The position numbers and the translations under genes were made by a program. From an uncultured Granulosicoccaceae bacterium (GTDB lineage Bacteria; Pseudomonadota; Gammaproteobacteria; Granulosicoccales; Granulosicoccaceae): a DNA stretch of 64,000 bases. Of this stretch, positions 63,601 through 64,000 are shown piece by piece. The notes below the pieces were generated by a model, which saw nothing but the letters and a program-made list of their open reading frames with translations, did no database searches and was not told the DNA's origin. Positions within the stretch are counted from its first letter, which is position 1, and the number at the start of each line of letters is the position of its first letter. The stretch spans positions 1-64,000 of the forward strand of contig CALISD010000014.1 in assembly GCA_938041955.1 (NCBI GenBank), read 5' to 3'.

Positions 63601-64000
63601 TATCTACGACAGCTGGTTTTACCACTGCAGCGGGTTTTGGCTGCGCCTTGAACAACGAAATTTTCTTGTCTGATTCCTGGCGTGCAAGTTCTGCCTGCTG
63701 TTGTTGCAGCGCAAGGCGCTTGCGTAGATCAGAGATTATTGATTCCTGCTGTTCCGCGCGGCGGCGCAGCGGCGCAATCTCGTTATCGATCGCGGGCTTT
63801 GGCTGAGACATCAGCGAGAGTTGTCGCTCTGCCTCTCCCCAACCTGCAAACGCACGGACTTTCTCGTAGGCTTCTTCCTCAATGTTTGATTTCAGCTGCC
63901 GTTCGCGAACGCTTGTCAGACCAACAACCTCGGGAGCACTTGATCTTGCGCTGTCAGAGGCAATCAGGTCGCGCACTTTTCGCTGTAGATCATTGACCTG
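57626..64000 (-). CDS. Giant coiled-coil protein with two C-terminal HhH-like domains (5' end outside window)
   Basis: At least 2125 codons are open to the window edge with no start needed inside (a GTG at 63976 is simply in frame). The protein is almost entirely heptad coiled coil. Near the N-terminal end in view a unit with APLRRRAEQQ and SIISDLRKRL occurs twice. Further on are 18 consecutive 42-residue repeats (61237-58970), then more coiled coil. A Lys/Pro-rich linker and two copies of a domain of about 65 residues follow (DDLKLIFGIGP...KMLN...FPDRIER). That domain resembles the helix-hairpin-helix-like module (COG3743/NuoE C-terminal type). No ATPase head or membrane helix is in view. 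It is probably a structural scaffold. Confidence 0.75.
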   Translation of the reverse strand, partial: QVNDLQRKVRDLIASDSARSSAPEVVGLTSVRERQLKSNIEEEAYEKVRAFAGWGEAERQLSLMSQPKPAIDNEIAPLRRRAEQQESIISDLRKRLALQQQQAELARQESDKKISLFKAQPKPAAVVKPAVVDSDIAPLRRRAEQQDSIISDLRKRLEKQQQQFENAKREYDRKISGRESDLATLRAEIDSEPDGASQLEIDSYKRKISELERAGQSRIKEFNSTLESRNKEYDQLGTRLEELRTQVSARDAQINTLKADLEQQSKLKAKLELDSNRFREQIGALEIDLKERDSNITRFKSSAADLEKSRLEMGEMENRLAQFTRTTEESSKKYEGVIVEQRGRIEELEKKIGDLQKQVKERDDQIVPLRKAVKDNENKVATVTADVGRFRSQVTGKDAEIVKKDAEITKAEKALAAARADFKKSEAEVATLRQSLKELEQLRQKKAELDKKVVDLNKELDSAKKTHTATLSEVTAKEQKIVAFGKQLEDLRKHEVEVKRLKNELDGQVTEANSLRARVTELTPLQAKVRESEMKFTALQTELRSTGEKDKRQISDLQSKYDAEQKQYTEKLKKRDIEVDELRKKIGSLEKLKTDLDHRDNEIKSLKSKLQGLESEQQALIKAREQHAIELKKSQADADGLRPFKKQADDSRNEIEKLRVEMRQAGEKQKAELETQRKKASEAESGSRNLVAERDKQIQKLQSDVKTLEALRGDVAERDKKLATVAAEIETYKKKAVQLESEIGKLKQDAQAKENQYQSRVKELEPWQQRFKDTEQKLKAKEGDIVKLRADSQSELQRKLNAAEEQHKQLLTQRDKRIAEFEIKIKQLDSLKRDIAERDNMLGELNAESSAAQKRYESLQQKIKVTEEQSNARIQKLTAELDGEKKQIQGFQSEIVGFKKSIDDRQNRLSQSDGELKKLEGRVKELEPLRQKLSARDNEYKTLEEQHRSASAKWSSELSSLQNRIKELEPLKQKLSTRENEFKALEEQHKAASSKWTSESASLQNRIKELEPLKQKLSSRDNEYKALDERYKSATSKSTSELAKLQNRIKELEPLQHKLSTRDAEYRTLQEQQKAVTAKSASELSALQNRIKELEPLQQKLSSRESEYKALEEQHKAAIAKSASELSGLQNRVKELEPLQQKLSAREGEFRALQEQQKAASGKAASEMSVLQNRVKELEPLQQKLSSKESEYRKFEEQHKAAISKSAGELSALQNRVKELEPLQQRLSSKESEYRKLEEQHKAAIAKSAGELSALQNRVKELEPLQQKLSSRESEYGILQGQHKAAIAKSASELSALEDRVNELEPLQQKLSSRESEYKALEEQHKAAISKSATELAALRGRVRELEPLQQKLSSRESEYQTLEEQLKSSNSKWVAETSDLRKRIGELEPLQQKLAARESEYKAVEEQHKSASSKWASELSALQDKVKALESVEQKLGTRENELSALQVAQKSSNAKWANDVSALQKQVRELEPLQQKLARRESEFAALQDAQKNANAKWTTEVSALQSQVKEIAPLQQKLVKREADFSALQEAQKSANAKWSFDVSVLQKQVKALNPLREKLAKRESEFKALQAAQKVSNSKWASDVSGLQKQVRELGALRQKLEKREAEYKTLQESQKAAKVSWSTDISALQKQVKELSLLRQKLEKREAEFQSFTAVQKAEKVKWSDELSSAKKSANESGRRLESLRKSSDQARARFEATETKRISELEALRKRLKEAEALRAEVSSKDKKLGLFDKQVSTLKRDVGTQQSNVLALRKEVKDSQSLASQRERELQRLQKSVKTLEASMARRHTETEKSKKSLQADLSDAKRKLAELTRLQKEVASQKATAADLRKQLDEKTIQARRVVQLEKSLTSVQTKHGKDVSKRDQEIARLKAMIDKLKSAPKPKPVAKPIARPKPKAKPKAKVVAKPKLTADGKKTTRKDGQDDLKLIFGIGPKIEKMLNKKRVTKFEHIAKWKKADVAKYSEMLEGFPDRIERDEWVMSAKQILGGTYNWEERRKAREAKNKNKPAKKVAKKASKPKKAAVTADGKKTTRKDGKDDLKLIFGIGPVIEKMLNGKGVNNFEDIAAWKKADVEKYAEMLDGFPDRIEREEWVLSAKQIIAGTYNWTERQKANQQKKK
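57652..58240 (-). repeat. Tandem duplicated C-terminal HhH-like domain
   Basis: Two copies share DGKKTTRKDG, DDLKLIFGIGP, IEKMLN, FPDRIER and W-E-E-R/W-T-E-R ends, in the pattern TADGKKTTRKDG, core, GTYNW. A Lys/Ala-rich linker separates them. Each core has the GIGP turn of a helix-hairpin-helix. The duplication is at both protein and DNA level, with many silent changes, so it is not recent. Confidence 0.8.
58970..61237 (-). repeat. Eighteen 126-bp tandem repeats coding for 42-residue heptad units
   Basis: Eighteen successive units, each exactly 42 codons (six heptads), begin R/Q-[VI]-K-E-L-E-P-L-Q-Q-K-L and end near S-E-L-S-A-L-Q. No unit has an insertion or deletion. The last six units diverge (Q-V-K start, K-S-S-N-A-K-W). 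The total is 2268 bp, i.e. 58970-61237. The units in the middle (5-10) are most alike, suggesting that expansion was centred there. Confidence 0.93.

Overview
The window looks like chromosomal DNA from a Gammaproteobacterium, probably free-living or marine. It carries the usual proteobacterial housekeeping blocks: the lipoprotein exporter lolC-lolD next to comEC, mfd followed by csiV, nagZ beside an S-methyl-5'-thioinosine phosphorylase-like gene, and one long rnhB-dnaE-accA-tilS-pyrG-kdsA-eno-ftsB-ispD-ispF block. I cannot name a genus. I see no rRNA, tRNA, CRISPR array, complete insertion sequence or prophage.

Layout. 1-2.3 kb (minus): comEC (cut by the window edge), lolD, lolC. 2.5-5.5 kb (plus): a small metabolic cluster of class I glutamine amidotransferase, L-2-hydroxyglutarate-dehydrogenase-like flavoprotein and HisC-like aminotransferase. 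5.7-12.4 kb (plus): secreted SGNH/CE6 esterase, mfd, csiV, a rhodanese and an AT-rich formyltransferase. 12.7-15.9 kb (plus): glycine-zipper protein, PepSY-like peptide and a PhoP/PhoQ-like two-component system, preceded by a repeat array resembling an OmpR-family operator. 16-24.3 kb: thiolase, a thioredoxin-fold oxidoreductase with an in-frame UGA at its active site, a small secreted protein, a CorC/HlyC-type CBS protein with partner, a GhrA-like reductase, the phosphorylase and nagZ. A 249-bp MITE-like element sits exactly at the nagZ stop codon. 24.5-38.6 kb (plus): a tightly packed MoxR/DUF58/VWA locus. 38.7-43.5 kb (plus): a DNA glycosylase, a GGDEF/EAL protein and a DUF937 protein with LEA-like repeats. 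43.6-55.9 kb (minus): the housekeeping block. 56-57.5 kb (plus): pncA and a small heat-shock protein with a clear sigma-32 promoter and a possible RNA thermometer. 57.6 kb to the right edge (minus): a giant coiled-coil protein of more than 2100 residues with 18 exact-length 42-residue repeats and two C-terminal helix-hairpin-helix-like domains.

The most striking observation is at 17252-17872. A FrnE/DsbA-type gene reads through an in-frame TGA that sits exactly where the first cysteine of the CPWC active site belongs. It has a good ribosome binding site upstream, and an 8-bp hairpin with a CGUGC loop starts 12 nt after the TGA, as expected of a bacterial SECIS. This is very probably a selenoprotein with a U-P-W-C site, and ordinary gene calling would truncate it. 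The second system of interest is the eight-gene MoxR locus. It combines an AAA+ ATPase, three von Willebrand/BatA-type proteins, a catalytically altered caspase-fold protein, a TPR-gluzincin metallopeptidase and a very long coiled-coil membrane protein, plus a 20-codon mini-ORF whose stop overlaps the next start. It is probably an envelope-associated chaperone or proteolysis machine.
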